Of a stretch of DNA of 64,000 nt, positions 24,296-35,779 are shown in pieces (position 1 is the first letter of the stretch; the number at the start of each line of letters is the position of its first letter). Both the position numbers and the translations under genes were made by a program. Source of the DNA: Liolophura sinensis. Taxonomy: Eukaryota > Mollusca > Polyplacophora > Chitonida > Chitonidae. The notes beneath the pieces are model-generated. The model saw only the letters and a program-made list of their open reading frames with translations. It was not told where the DNA came from and did no database searches. The stretch is taken from contig NC_088303.1 of the NCBI RefSeq assembly GCF_032854445.1, positions 10,549,501 through 10,613,500 on the forward strand, given 5' to 3'.

Positions 24296-25364
24296 CTCAT
24301 CAGCCCTGGATTATCTCACTGTCTCATCAGCCCTGGACTATCTCACTGTCACATTAGCCCTGGACTATCTCACTGTCTCATCTGCACTAGACTATCTCAC
24401 TGTCTCATCAGCCCTGGACTGTCTCACTGTCACATTAGCCCTGAACTATCAGACTGTCTCTTTAGCCCTGGACTATCTCACTGTCACATTAGCTCTGAAC
24501 TATCAGACTGTCACATCAGCCCTGGACTATCTCACTGTCTCATTAGCCCTGGACTATCTCACTGTCTCATCAGCCCTGAACTATCTCACTGTCTCATCAG
24601 CCCTGGACTATCTCACTGTCTCATCAGCCCTGGACTATCTCACTGTCTCATCAGCCCTGGACTGTCTCACTGTCACATTAGCCCTGAACTATCAGACTGT
24701 CTCTTTAGCCCTGGACTATCTCACTGTCACATTAGCCCTGAACTATCTTACAGTCTCATCCGCCCTGGACTATCTCACTGTCACATTAGCCCTGAACTAT
24801 CAGACTGTCACATCAGCCCTGGACTATCTCACTGCCACATTAGCCCTGGACTATCTCACTGTCTCATCAGCCCTAGACTATCTCACTGTCACCTTGGCCC
24901 TGAACTATCAGACTGTCTCATCAGCGTTGGACTATCTCACTGTCTCATCAGCCCTGGACTATCTCACTGTCACATTAGACCTGAACTATCATACTGTCAC
25001 ATCAGCCCTGAACTATCTCACTGTCATATAAGCCCTGTACTGTGACGCTGTCATATCAGCCCTGGACTATCTCACTGTCACATTAGCCCTGAACTATCAG
25101 ACTGTCACATTAGCCCTGAACTATCACACTGTCATATCAGCCCTGAACTATCAGACTGTCACATCAGCCCTGAACTATCAGACTGTCACATCAGCCCTGA
25201 ATTATCACACTGTCATATCAGCCCTGAACTGTGACGCTGTCATATCAGCCCTGGACTATCTCACTGTCACATTAGCCCTGAACTATCAGACTGTCACATT
25301 AGCCCTGAACTATCAGACTGTCACATCAGCCCTGAACTATCAGACTGTCACATCAGCCCTGGAT

Positions 25365-25700
25365 TATTAGACTGTCATATCAGCACGGGACTGTCAGACT
25401 TTCACATCAGATCTGGACTATCAGACTGTCTCATCAGCCCTGAATTATTAGACTCTCATATCAGCACGGGACTGTTAGACTTTCACATCAGACCTGGATT
25501 ATTAGGCATATCAGCCCTGCATTATCAGACTGTTATATCAGTTCAGGATTATCAGAATGTTATCCGTCCTGAATTATCGGAGTGTCATATCAGCCCTGGA
25601 TTATCAGACTGTCATATCAGCCCTGAACTGTCTCACTGTTATATCAGCCCTGAACTATGGTAATGTCATGTCACCCGTGAAGTATCTCACTGTCATTTCT
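25365..25700. repeat. Higher-order landmark block, copy 6
   Basis: Landmark with ATG at 25557, 1425 bases after copy 5. It is followed by a local duplication of the AACTATGGTAATGTCATGTC segment at about 25665 and 25790. Confidence 0.85.
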
Positions 25701-26065
25701 GCCCTGGATTATCAGACTCTCACATCAGCCCCGAACTACCACACTGTCATATCACCCCTGAACTACCACACTGTTATATCAGCCCTGAACTATGGTAATG
25801 TCATGTCACCCGTGAAGTATCTCACTGTCATATCTGCCCCGGATTATCAGACTCTCACATCAGCCCCGAACTACCACACTGTCATATCACCCCTGAACTA
25901 CCACACTGTCATATCAGCCCTGAACTACCACACTGTCATATCAGTACGGAATTATCAGACTATCATATTAGCCCGAGATTATCAAACTGTCATATCAGCC
26001 CTGTACTATCAGACTTTTACATCAGCCAGGGATTATCAGACTGTCACATGTGCACTGGGCTCTCA

Positions 26066-26995
26066 GGCTTTATGCAAAATATAGTAAAGTTTATACAATT
26101 ATTCAAAAAGTTAGACATTTATTTAGTAAAATTTTCCTGAATTCTAGATAAATCTTCACATTGTATGTTGTTCTATGTCACAACAAAATTCTGAAAATTT
26201 TCTTCTTTATTCGGCCGAGAAATTAGTGTTAATGATCAGTGAAATGAATACACAAATTGTCTCAGTCTTCTGGTGACACAAGACTGTACAACAAACTATT
26301 TGTCTTTTACGGATAACCCTTTGCTTAATCATCGTGGGACCGATTTCACAAATCCAGTAGTAATTTCAATAAAACTTTCAAATATATGATTTTAGAGCTT
26401 ATTTTCAAGCTTTGTAAAGTAAAATTTTGACCATCCCATCAATGTTATGTCGAAATGAAGGTGTCAAAATTTCAATATTTAAAACCAAAAGCTAAGCATT
26501 GTGACAATGTTTTAAATTTTGACTGAAATTCAAAAGTGAGAAATGCGTCTTTACAAATCTTTATTTTAAATTGTCTTATGGAATCAAGAAGTCTGCTCTT
26601 GGTTCCTTCAGAAAGAAACAATCACCTGTTTCCAGACGCCGTCGTGGTCCACCTGTATGTACCATAGTAAATGCGTGTTGATTGTGAAAAAATGGCGTGA
26701 CAAAAAATACGCTTTTGAATTTTCCTGAGGAAACAAAGTGGTACCAAGTATATACACTTTTAAAGTGTTTCACAAAAGATGGAAAGTCGATATGGTTTAG
26801 ACAAAATTAACTCGATCTCTCACGTGCAAGACATTGTTCTTTAAAATGAAATTTGTTGATAAATACATGTTCTCTGTGAAATAAATGATGAAAGTATTCT
26901 ACATTTTTGTTTTGTGAATTTCCATTAACTGTAACAACTGCACGGAATCTGTGAATGGATGGAAGAATAAACTGGTACAACTGATATGAAATATC
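26066..26995. repeat. Duplicon A, right flank (pairs with 37979-38870)
   Basis: Unique sequence after the array, from GCAAAATATAGTAAAGTTTA to GAATCTGTGAATGGATGGAA, aligns with 37982-38868 in the same orientation. There is one replaced segment near 26230-26300. No coding potential shared by both copies was seen; the small minus open frames differ in frame between them. Confidence 0.88.
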
Positions 26996-29645
26996 CTGTT
27001 TAATGACATGATGTCAAGATTTTCAGAATCTAAAAGTGACAAAAGTATTATTTACCCTTTTTCACTTCTAACACATTTATATCGTTTATATGTTACAGTG
27101 GTATTCAGATTACTTACTGACCAGAAAGCTGTAAAGGCTTAGCTGGAAACAGTTATGTCTCTGAAAAGGTAGATGCTAAAGATTACAGTGGTTGGACAAA
27201 CTCCTCATTATAAACGAAACCGTGGATAAGTCCTAAAAAGGACCTAAAGTATATCTTCTGAGTGAACCCTATAGGTCGTTAACTACTTCCTTGTATTCTG
27301 TGTTCAATTACCATAGTTGCCAAGGTGTTGTGGAAACAAAGACAACAAAAGTTAGGCTGAAAGAAAAAACTACCACAATTGCGTACCTCTTTTAGCAGAT
27401 CTATACACGTTCTGATACGAGTACGACTATATGCAAAAATTATTAAAGTACTTTTTTTTAAACCTCGATCATTTTCATATACCGTATATTGACAACTTAC
27501 TGGCAAGTAATAATTCCAATAATGCCGAGACGGTGAAAAAGTTTACCTTCGTTAGAACTGAAAGAGACAGCGGATAGTTGTACGTCTTATTTGTACGTAT
27601 ATTTGTACAAGGGTAATCAAGATTTCCTTTCAAACCGCGTATATGGCAAATGGGATAACTGGGATCTTCCAAAATTGTTAATAATCCGTATTTAGATAGA
27701 ATCAGACACGGAAGGGCCCTGTATATGCTGTATACATATCTCGCTTTGTCAGACCCTGTGTAAAATGTGATTACTTTAATCTAAACTATTTAGAGTTATG
27801 GACACATGTGTCAAGGATACTTCATCCTAGTTTCTAAAATTGTGCAATGAGTATAATTCCTTGGTTGGCTAATATGACCAGAGGATTCAGGATCTCCGAG
27901 GATCTGTGCCATACCTGTACGGTATCTAATTCGGCTTACCCCGGGACAGTGGGTCGAATAAGAATTCATATTTATGACATGAACATAGTGTTTGGATGGA
28001 CAATTGTAATCAAAGATATCTATAAATAACATGGAAATAATTCACTGATTACAAGCTTAAAACATAACTTCGAGGATGTGCAAGTCTGAATTGGATTTCA
28101 ATACAAAACAATACAGCATAGAGACAAAACCCGAAGAGCGACGACAATGTGATAATTCACAAACAGTCACTAGTGAAATCCGACTTCTTGTCAGTTTACC
28201 TCAGTTAGGGTTTTACACCATGGTTCCAGCAGAATTGGTTTAAAAAAGACAAATGTCCAGCGGTGTTAATTGCAAATTATACGTCAGTGGTTAGGAAATA
28301 AGCCTACTCAAAATGCTGTGTTGACATCACATTTAATGAATAATCAAAAGAAAATACTGCCAAAAGATCAGGCTTCATGCGTGGTATGTCCACCAGCGGG
28401 ATCCTAGAAAATCGACTGTCTTCCCTGTACCATATTGACAGTTGATGACTACTTCTGTGTTATACGTTACCAGCTTCAGTCATGTATTGTTTGTAAATAT
28501 TCCTTTCGGGAACAGGTGTTTTACATTGTTGTAGAAATGTGTCCTGCGCTTATCAACTTGAAAGACCCCTTCATGGTCTCTGAGGGGTGTACAGATGTCG
28601 GATTTGACGCTTAGATTTAACCCTAAAGAAAAAGCTCTCTATGAACATTTCACCAAACCCGTCAATGTGTGTCTAATTTTTAGGGCTATGCTTTGCTTTC
28701 AGTCGAATATAATGAAAACCATAGAAACATTGGCGCTAACTAAGTGCCTGTTAAAGAAGTTTAAACCAATTGAAAGGCGTATTTCGAACAGAGAAAACAG
28801 TAAGTCTGCTATATAATTTCACGTCATCTGGATAGTCATTCCTATCAGAAAAACGTAATTTCACGAGTATTTGACAGTAGAAAATGTTATAGAATAGTTG
28901 GATTCCCATGATACATGACGGTCTGGAGATTAAAAAAAATCATTGTCCAGCATTTAAAAGCCGAGTTTATTTAAGATCCACTTAGAGCATTTAAGTAGAC
29001 CTGATACAACGACAGCCAATTGTTTTAGTTACTTGAATGATATTCATTTGCCGCCGAACTAAAGTGGGTCTACATGGTCACGATGAACTCTGTAAAGCCC
29101 GAGTATTCACGAGGAGTTAGACTAATGGCCACCTTAGCAGTAGTCTCCAGGGAGAGTTGGTGTTTTTTGAAGTTTTTGCTGAAGAAAACAAAATAAAATA
29201 CTTGCAACAATTGACTCCATGGTATGATGTGTTTACCATCTTGCCCAAAATTTGAACTGGCGGAAGTACATAACAAAAACAGGGACTACACTTTTTGATC
29301 TTGTTCAGGCTAAATATATGCCACTTTCCTGTTGTAAAGTTATACCACATGAGACTGTCATTATCATCTTGACAACAAAGGCTGTAGAGGCCTTGCCATC
29401 ACGCCGAGGTGTGTTTGATTCTCGAGTTTCCGTTCTCAGTGTGTATATTTCTCCCAGTTTCCCACATGAAAACATGAAAGAAGCAATGAAAAAAGTGCCT
29501 GAGTTTGTCAAAACATAAGGCTGATAGTAGGGAGCTTGATTTCCAAAGTTACAAACCCACACCACGTGGTCAGGTTGAGCGGTCGTGACACGCTGGTATA
29601 GGTATGACTTAACTTATAAACCTGCTGGAAACAAAGGCCCAATGT
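26996..29645. other. Non-coding spacer between duplicons
   Basis: Short open frames (28595-28816, 29252-29518 and others) show no recognised domain. One repeat lies within, at 28130-28310, annotated separately. Confidence 0.5.
28130..28310. repeat. Dispersed repeat (pairs with 32860-33065)
   Basis: Shared motifs in order are GCGACGACA, CTTGTCAG-TTACCTCA, GTTAGGGTTTTA or TTCAGGGTTTTA, CACCATGG, GCAGAATT and GTGTTAATTGCAA or GATGTTAATCGCAA. The orientation is the same. The copies are clearly diverged and the other copy carries an extra insert. Confidence 0.65.
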
Positions 29646-29654
29646 GACAGATTA

Positions 29655-29829
29655 GATTTATTTTTATTTATTTGATTGGTGTTTTACGCCGTACTCAAGA
29701 ATATTTCACTTATACGACGGCGGCCAGTATTATGGTGGGAGGAAACCGGGCAGAGCCCGGGGAAAGCCACGACCATCCGCGGGCTGCTGACAGACCTTCA
29801 CACATACGGCCGGGGAGGAAACCAGCATG
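29655..29829 (-). mobile_element. 5'-truncated SINE (family 1) with target-site duplication
   Basis: The antisense copy has tail TTTATTTATTTGATTGGTG, the conserved CACTTATACGACGGCGGCC and CGGGCAGAGCCCGGGG, and ends at GGAAACCAGCATG, so the tRNA head is missing. The 9-base direct repeat GACAGATTA flanks it at 29646-29654 and 29830-29838, as expected for LINE-mediated insertion. Confidence 0.9.
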
Positions 29830-29839
29830 GACAGATTAT

Positions 29840-30590
29840 ACAATTCTGAAATACGCAGGGCTGTATGCGTAACCATCCCAGAAAAATAGCAGCAAGAGTG
29901 ACCTTGGGCATTGTAATATTTTTATAAAATCTTGGAGATGGATAAGTTTTCATCTTAGCAGCCACGGCGATGTGTCTATGGCGTATGTAGATTTACTATT
30001 GCCTTAGGATATAGGATTGCTAGAGTTCAAGACTGTCGTACACACATGGTCTGTACATAATTCATACAAAGTATGTAGCAAGAGACATGAATCTTCCCAC
30101 GCTAATATATTTTGACTTAGTCAATTAGAATAATCAGTAGCAGAGGAAGAGGGGGCAATATAGCAAGGAAATACATACAGGCTGATCAGTCAAGGGCGCC
30201 GTTTTAAATATACAACGTGAAAAGCAGAAATTTTGCAATGTATCAAAACACCAATCGTATGTAGACCGGGAATCGAACTTATGAACATCAGGCCTTAAAA
30301 CATTAAAACATATCTCAATGAGCTATCCGGGAAGACCATAAAAGCTTCTCCTTTTAGACGACTCTAACGATTGTTGTGACGTCAATCCTTTGTTTACCCA
30401 TCATGAGAATGTTATATATGAAGGATCCATTCGTTTCCAGTGAATGTGTAATTTACATAAGTAAGTTAACCTTTTACAATGAGGGTTCAACAATGCAAAA
30501 AAGATTTAAATTTTTCTATTTAGAGATACAACTCCTTACAATACATCCAAAGATGAACATTTTTGCTTCATATTTTCTACATGGCACCTT
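29840..30590. other. Non-coding stretch
   Basis: No supported gene. It contains the tRNA-like relic described at 30245-30330. Confidence 0.5.
30245..30330 (-). other. tRNA-like relic (possible SINE head)
   Basis: In minus-strand sense, GGATAGCTCATTGAG resembles an A box and AAGTTCGATTCCCGG resembles a B box, about 50 bases apart. The acceptor and T stems do not pair, so it is not a functional tRNA gene. It may be the head of an old SINE. Confidence 0.3.
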
Positions 30591-31020
30591 GTGATCTTTC
30601 ACTTTCAGCTCCGTTTCGTCCACCCCGTGGTGAACCTACACTCACATGGTCACAATGGCGTCGCTCGTTCGAGAACTTTCAATTTGTTGCAGTTCTCACA
30701 ACTGCAAAAAGTGAACAAAGACGAGTCATTAAAGACTGGAAACACCACTCAAACAGGCATATTCCATTATCGGTGTACAACCGCACCCGGTCGTAAACGT
30801 CGTCACGAAAACATTGCTTGAACAAACAAACACCTTCTAGAAATGGCAACAAGAATGTTTTTTTGCCTCTGGAAATGCTACAGATTTGGATCTGGGAAAC
30901 ACCTTGCTAACTATCCAAAGTGTTCAGCGGGCCATCAAAACTGCGAATTATGTGGAAAACCTGGACATGTCCAGTGGTTTCACTCTCCGTCGAGCAGGCT
31001 ACGTCTTTATGTGAATGGCC
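30590..31020 (+). pseudogene. Gag-like retrotransposon relic with CCHC knuckle
   Basis: The plus-strand frame around 30605-30690 reads PPRGEPTLTWSQWRRSFENF, similar to the start of gag proteins of animal Ty3/gypsy-type elements. From about 30875 to 30985 another frame reads CYRFGSGKHLANYPKCSAGH and then CELCGKPGHVQWF, two knuckle-like motifs. In the second, C-x2-C-x4-H is present but the final Cys is replaced. A stop and a frame change separate the two parts, and most of gag is missing between them. It is a different element from the one at 1-3140. It ends close to the left boundary of duplicon B. Confidence 0.65.
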
Positions 31021-31037
31021 ATGGCGTCATTCGAGGC

Positions 31038-32545
31038 AGTGAAGTTGATGTGTCGAAAATAAGCTGATGTATTTTTTAAAATTCTAAATACATTTTCTTA
31101 GCAACAAAAAAGATGCACAACATGTCAAGTTCTTGTAATCCTGTGTCCTATTTGACATTATCACTAAAATAAATAATATAAATTCTGTCTAATTGATAAA
31201 ATGAGTGTACCGATACTTACATGAAACTATATTTGCTGCATTAACAGAATACATCCTAGCTTAAAGATTATTTTTTGAGAGTAGAAATTCTCCTTCATTT
31301 TCCTGTTTTATGCAAGGCAGTAGGATATTTGTCATTTTAAGGACAAACGTCACGTAGGCCATCGACAGATGAAGATGAAGCTGGTAGTGAGGATACTGAC
31401 CCATAACAAGAGATCATAATGTGTTGACGGCTTTGCTTTTGTAGTTGGTGCCCTTGTTGTTACAATGCAGTGTACACGGCTTATGTATTTGTATGTTTAA
31501 TTATTTATTTGACTGATGTTTTACGTCGTTCTCAAGAACAACTCGAGCATTAATGGGGGAAATACGAACTTGCTTACATGCGATGATTGGGTCGAGCGAG
31601 TGATCAAGTACATGTACACACTGGTAGGCTATGAACGTGACAGTGGTAAAGGCTTGCACAGGAACAGCCCGTAGAGCCATAACTCTGCACAAACATATCT
31701 CTGTGTCTTGCACAATAGTCTGCCTCTTTATACTTGTCCACTTTAAGCTATGTTTGTAGCCACTCATGGTCACTACCAACACAGTATGCATGTACGTGTG
31801 TAGGTATGTATATTTAGGATTTAACGTCGTACCTAGCAATTTTTCAGACATATGACGAAGAGGAGTCATTAGATGTGTATAGATATATTGTCTCTTCTTG
31901 TGGCAGAGCCAGTCCATGACGCCAAAGTGCTGCTGCCACTGAAGAATTCTGCCGAGGATACCAGACATGACACCCCACGGAATCACATTTCATTGACACC
32001 CAGCCAACCAGTCATGTTTGCTTGCTCTAACCTCTCAGTGCTGAGCGCCAAGTGGGGCAGCAACAAGTGCCATTTTTTAATCTCTTTGGTGTGATACTAT
32101 CCGGGTTTGATCCCGTGGTCTCCCAGCTTAGAGACGGGCGCTTAAAACATTGGGCCACAGAAACTACATGTATCCTCTCGATTGTATACGTAGCATAAAG
32201 AACTCAAGACTTTGGTATTTTAGACTTTCATCTTATTTCAAGGAAAAAACAGCGCGACTAATTCTATCTGATAAGGTTTAATTTCATCAGGCCAAAATTT
32301 CGTTGCCTTTGGTTATGTCACATCGGAACCCGCCTTTACATTGGTGTGTATAAATTACGATTCAGTGTATACATACAACATACGTATACATACATCCACA
32401 GGCTATCCACATTTATCTTATGCTGCTCATGTTAACGAAATGTTCCACAGGTAGGCGTTAGTTGCAGATATGTCGGCAGATTCTCAGAAAAAGCATACAA
32501 CAACAGTGTAAAACAGAAAGTAGATGGGAACTTAAAGTCTGTGTG
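31038..32545. repeat. Duplicon B, left part (pairs with 7670-8950)
   Basis: 31038-31495 matches 7670-8105, and 32150-32545 matches 8530-8945, in the same order. Between them 31550-32100 is private to this copy and shows no gene. A SINE tail remnant (31496-31545) sits at the place where copy A has two SINE copies. At 32100-32145 a tRNA B-box-like stretch (CCGGGTTTGATCCCGTGG) may be another old SINE head. Confidence 0.85.
31496..31545 (-). mobile_element. SINE tail remnant (family 1)
   Basis: TTATTTATTTGACTGATGTT followed by TTACGTCGTTCTCAAGAACA is the antisense 3' end of the SINE. The rest is missing. Confidence 0.6.
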
Positions 32546-32565
32546 GTGGATGGGGCTTATTATTC

Positions 32566-32690
32566 CAGAATAATTCACTTACTCGACGGCGGACAGCGTT
32601 ATGAAGCGGGAACCGGGCAGAGCCTGGGGGAATCCCACGACCATATGCAGGTTGCTGGAAGACTTTTCTACGCACGGTCGTCAACGTAAG
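32566..32690 (-). mobile_element. SINE fragment (family 1)
   Basis: Antisense body sequence GAATAATTCACTTACTCGAC, GGGCAGAGCCTGGGGGAATC and CTACGCACGGTCG, without head or tail. It shares private variants with 12551-12712. Confidence 0.75.
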
Positions 32691-32859
32691 ACTGCTAGGT
32701 TGTATGAGACCCAGTATAAACCCACTAGTAAGGGTGTAAAACATGGAGCAATCAAATAAATAAAGAACCTGGTAGGTGCGGCAGGGAATTGGGCTCAGTA
32801 CATTAGTCTGTGCACCTCAACAAGTTAAATTGACTATAGCTGTGATTGACAGCTGCTGA

Positions 32860-33065
32860 CACTTTCGAAAGGCGACGACAGCGTTTGACAGCTGGCAAAG
32901 GAGCACACATGAAAGTTGAAATACGCTCTCTTGTCAGATTACCTCATTCAGGGTTTTATTTCTTACTGTTTACGTAAGGCATGATTACACACTCCTTAGC
33001 ACCATGGCTTAAGCAGAATTAGGTAAAGAAAACAAATGCAGTGATGTTAATCGCAATTTATTAAA
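32860..33065. repeat. Dispersed repeat (pairs with 28130-28310)
   Basis: Diverged copy of the segment at 28130-28310 with an added piece near 32965-33000 (TTACTGTTTACGTAAGGCAT). Confidence 0.65.
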
Positions 33066-34549
33066 CGTTACTTGCTTACTCAAAAGTAGTCCTCAAATCA
33101 CATACATTTAACCCGTTAAAATTACAAAGGGGCAACTGTTTTTTCCACGTGTTCAATACTTGATGTACTGAGTTTGATTTCTGTACCCTTAGTTTTAGAG
33201 ATTGATATTGGTGGACGAAATTTGCGAACAAAAAAAATCTAACAATTTTAATATTTATCCCGCCAGAGTCGCTTGGACGCATAATGAGGGAAGGTTTACA
33301 TAATCAGAATTAAAATACACAATTTAGTTACAAAAATTATGGCAAATTATTTATGTAAATTGTAGGAAATCAAAAAAGATCTGGAAAACGGCAGACTTAC
33401 ATTTGTATTTTAAATAGGAAATCTAACAAAAATGTCTAACAGACAAACATCCTGAAAATTGTTAAAAGCTTCTTCAGGCTGGATGACAATATTTTAGATG
33501 CACTGATACAACTAGATGAGAGATAAAAAGCGGAATGGTTTCTAACAATTGGTCCTTGGTACGATAATGTTTCACTAAACTAAAAAACCAAAATCATGGT
33601 AAATTCTGAAGACTAGCAACCTTAAATTGTCTCTGCCAACGTCTCTGTTCGGCTCAAAAAGAACTTCGTGAAAATATTGTAAGTTAATACAACATAAAAA
33701 TATCGATATTCACAGATTTTCCTTGGTAGATATTCTTACACGTATAAAATTGGCTTGAACCAGTGGGGCCACATATTTATCGTATTTACTTTACGGCTCA
33801 TCATTAAATATTAGGTTAAGAGTTTTTTAATTAACTCTTTAGACAAATGAAATCAGAGCCGTGCAACTTCGCTGGCACTTGCTGCTGCTTAGCCCTAAGA
33901 GCTTAGACGAGGACAGGTTGACCCCGGTGTCAGCGTAATGTTACTGGGTGGAGTGTAATGTCTGGTGTCTTCGGCATGGTAGTTCAGTCATACACTGAGA
34001 AATGGTTGTATCCAATCGCTCTACAAGCTATAATCTCCCCATGGAAACTGGCTAGGCAAAGCCCCAAGCCTATGGTCTTGACAAATAGTGACCTCCGCAG
34101 CAATGTCAACTCGAGTGGAATTGGGATAAAAGTACACCAAAGCACCAAGAAACGGTGAGCAATAAAAGCTCAAAACAGAAGTCTTAAACACTGGTACGGT
34201 GGGCAATCACACACTCACACGATGTGTGACTGTCAAGATGCTCGAATGATTAACCAGTTCTCAGTAACAAAATCCCTGCTTTCAAATGAGCTTTCCCGAC
34301 AGGAAAATCTCAAGTTATAGATTACTCACACACTGCAAACTTGCACTTACTGGTTGGGCTATCTATACGCTTGAACAACATACTACAATCCTCTAGTTTT
34401 AGACATAAACAATACATATGTTTAAAACAGCTCATTCTAGAAAGAGCAACCTTTTTGTTATATAAAGAAGGCATAAATACACTGACAAAGAGAATCCAGG
34501 AAGATCGCCCGGGTTAGGTGTACCCACAAAAAAGTCGGGCGAATAGATT
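33066..34549. other. 3' flank of the fucosyltransferase gene, non-coding
   Basis: AT-rich sequence without a recognised gene. No clear minus-strand AATAAA signal was found immediately after the stop codon at 34550. Confidence 0.5.
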
Positions 34550-35779
34550 TCAATAAAGGAAACAGGTGAAAATATCACTGGACTGTTTCCGAAAACAACA
34601 ACGATTCCACGCTGTACAGAATACATTTTGGTGGTAATACGGACATGTATCTTGTGAATACCAAGATTCTAAGTCGGTGTAGACTTGGGGAGGTAAAGAC
34701 GAATTATGCACAGCTGTACACAGATCGCACCAAGCCGGATGGGGTGGGCTTATTTTCCATGCTCTCTGTGAGTGAAGCCCGAGCGATTTCACCCTGTAGT
34801 TCCTCCTCCATTTGTGATACTCCATGTATAACTGGTCGTTTTTATCTAACTTTAATAAATAAGCAGCTAACTCTTTGGGGGAAGAGAAGTCAGCCGTGTT
34901 TATGTAAGAGCCAGGGGGCGCTACTAGTTCGTAGTCACGTGGCGATGATCCCCCCAGTACCACTGGTACAGCCTCGAACAATAGCAAGGGGTTCCAGAAT
35001 TTTTCCGTGATGTAACTCATACAGTTACCATTTTCAAAAGCAAGATAAAATTTGTATTTCTTCATAGCTGCATCATTACATGCACCCGGCGAGCACACGC
35101 GGCCTGCACAGTGTCCGTAGAAATCTAGAGGCATGTGCTTTCTGAGTTCCTGGATATACTCAAGACGGTTGTTGGTGGCAAAACAGTTAGAAATCATAGC
35201 AATAGCAAGTTTTGATTTTCTTTCAATCTTGACGTCAGTGAAACTGCTGTTATCCCTATGACGTTCTACCTGGTTGTAAGAATATACAAAATCCGAATCC
35301 TCTCTGTAAGTCATTGTCCAATTGAAAAGATTGTTATACCTTTGTGGTTGTATGCCAGTGAAATAAGGTGGCTCCAAGTTAAATAGCAGCCATCTTTGAT
35401 GTGGCCATTTTCGGGACGGAAATCGGTCTTCGTGCATATTCCTTGGATGAAATACCACAACGTCACTTGTCTTCAGTTGTTTTCTGTTCCTGGTAAATTC
35501 ACAGCTTGAGACGGGACAATGTTTGAAAATATCATCTTTCAACCAGACATCATACCCAAAGAATTTTGTCCATTGTAAAATTAATTTCTTCTTGCCACCT
35601 TGTGGTGGGAATGGGTGGATAACACCCCACAACTGGTGCAGGTATGTCGACTCCTGTGAAACATCCTGCTCAGTACCACGATCCGTGCTTTCTTTCATGT
35701 CAGTTTTCACCAAAAAGTACAAGACACAAATCGAAAAAACACAGAGAATTAGGCGCATTTTCCACTTGAACCTGGCCAT
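34550..35779 (-). CDS. Alpha-1,3-fucosyltransferase, GT10 family, type II Golgi membrane protein
   Basis: This intact single-exon frame encodes 409 residues, normal for the family. GT10 enzymes transfer fucose from GDP-fucose in alpha-1,3 linkage to GlcNAc of glycans in the Golgi. A short basic tail (MARFKWKMR) precedes one membrane segment (LILCVFSICVLYFLV, residues about 10-24), then a stem. The N-terminal half holds VVVFHPRNMHEDRF, QRWLLFNLEPPYFTG and FNWTMTYREDSDFVYSY. The C-terminal GDP-fucose-binding half holds FYLAFENGNCMSYITEKF, then VPVVLGG and PPGSYINTADF. Three N-glycosylation sequons (NWT, NSS, NSS) and C-terminal cysteines fit a lumenal enzyme. I chose the ATG at 35779 because its context is strong (GCCATGG) and the anchor follows at once. 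The frame stays open to an ATG at 35926 in poor context, which would add 49 residues. The acceptor and exact linkage cannot be read from sequence. Confidence 0.95.
   Translation of the reverse strand: MARFKWKMRLILCVFSICVLYFLVKTDMKESTDRGTEQDVSQESTYLHQLWGVIHPFPPQGGKKKLILQWTKFFGYDVWLKDDIFKHCPVSSCEFTRNRKQLKTSDVVVFHPRNMHEDRFPSRKWPHQRWLLFNLEPPYFTGIQPQRYNNLFNWTMTYREDSDFVYSYNQVERHRDNSSFTDVKIERKSKLAIAMISNCFATNNRLEYIQELRKHMPLDFYGHCAGRVCSPGACNDAAMKKYKFYLAFENGNCMSYITEKFWNPLLLFEAVPVVLGGSSPRDYELVAPPGSYINTADFSSPKELAAYLLKLDKNDQLYMEYHKWRRNYRVKSLGLHSQRAWKISPPHPAWCDLCTAVHNSSLPPQVYTDLESWYSQDTCPYYHQNVFCTAWNRCCFRKQSSDIFTCFLY

Larger units (their letters stand above)
14845..26065. repeat. Large 27-bp minisatellite (about 415 units)
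   Basis: An 11.2-kb array of a 27-base unit carries the blocks CATCAGCCCTGGACTATC and TCACTGT, with common variants GGACTATCTCAC versus GAACTATCAGAC and TCATCAGC versus ACATTAGC. All three plus-strand frames lack stops in the consensus unit (SALDYLTVS, SHCLISPGL and WTISLSHQP types), while all three minus frames hold a stop. This yields plus-strand open frames up to 483 codons that are not supported as genes. The array is upstream of, and on the opposite strand from, the fucosyltransferase pseudogene. Left parts are dominated by LTVSSA-type units, right parts by QTVTSA-type units and by a recurring landmark block. The short homologue is at 36692-37978. Confidence 0.97.

Noticed and set aside
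14845-26065. CRISPR array
   Set aside because: Units are contiguous with no unique spacers, and the context is eukaryotic.
14785-26084. Long plus-strand open frames (up to 483 codons) as a repeat-protein gene family
   Set aside because: All three frames are open at once, the frames start and stop only at higher-order landmark units, and there is no signal peptide, flanking domain or splice context. The 27-base unit length explains them.
30245-30330. Functional tRNA gene on the minus strand
   Set aside because: A- and B-box-like motifs are present, but acceptor and T stems do not pair.
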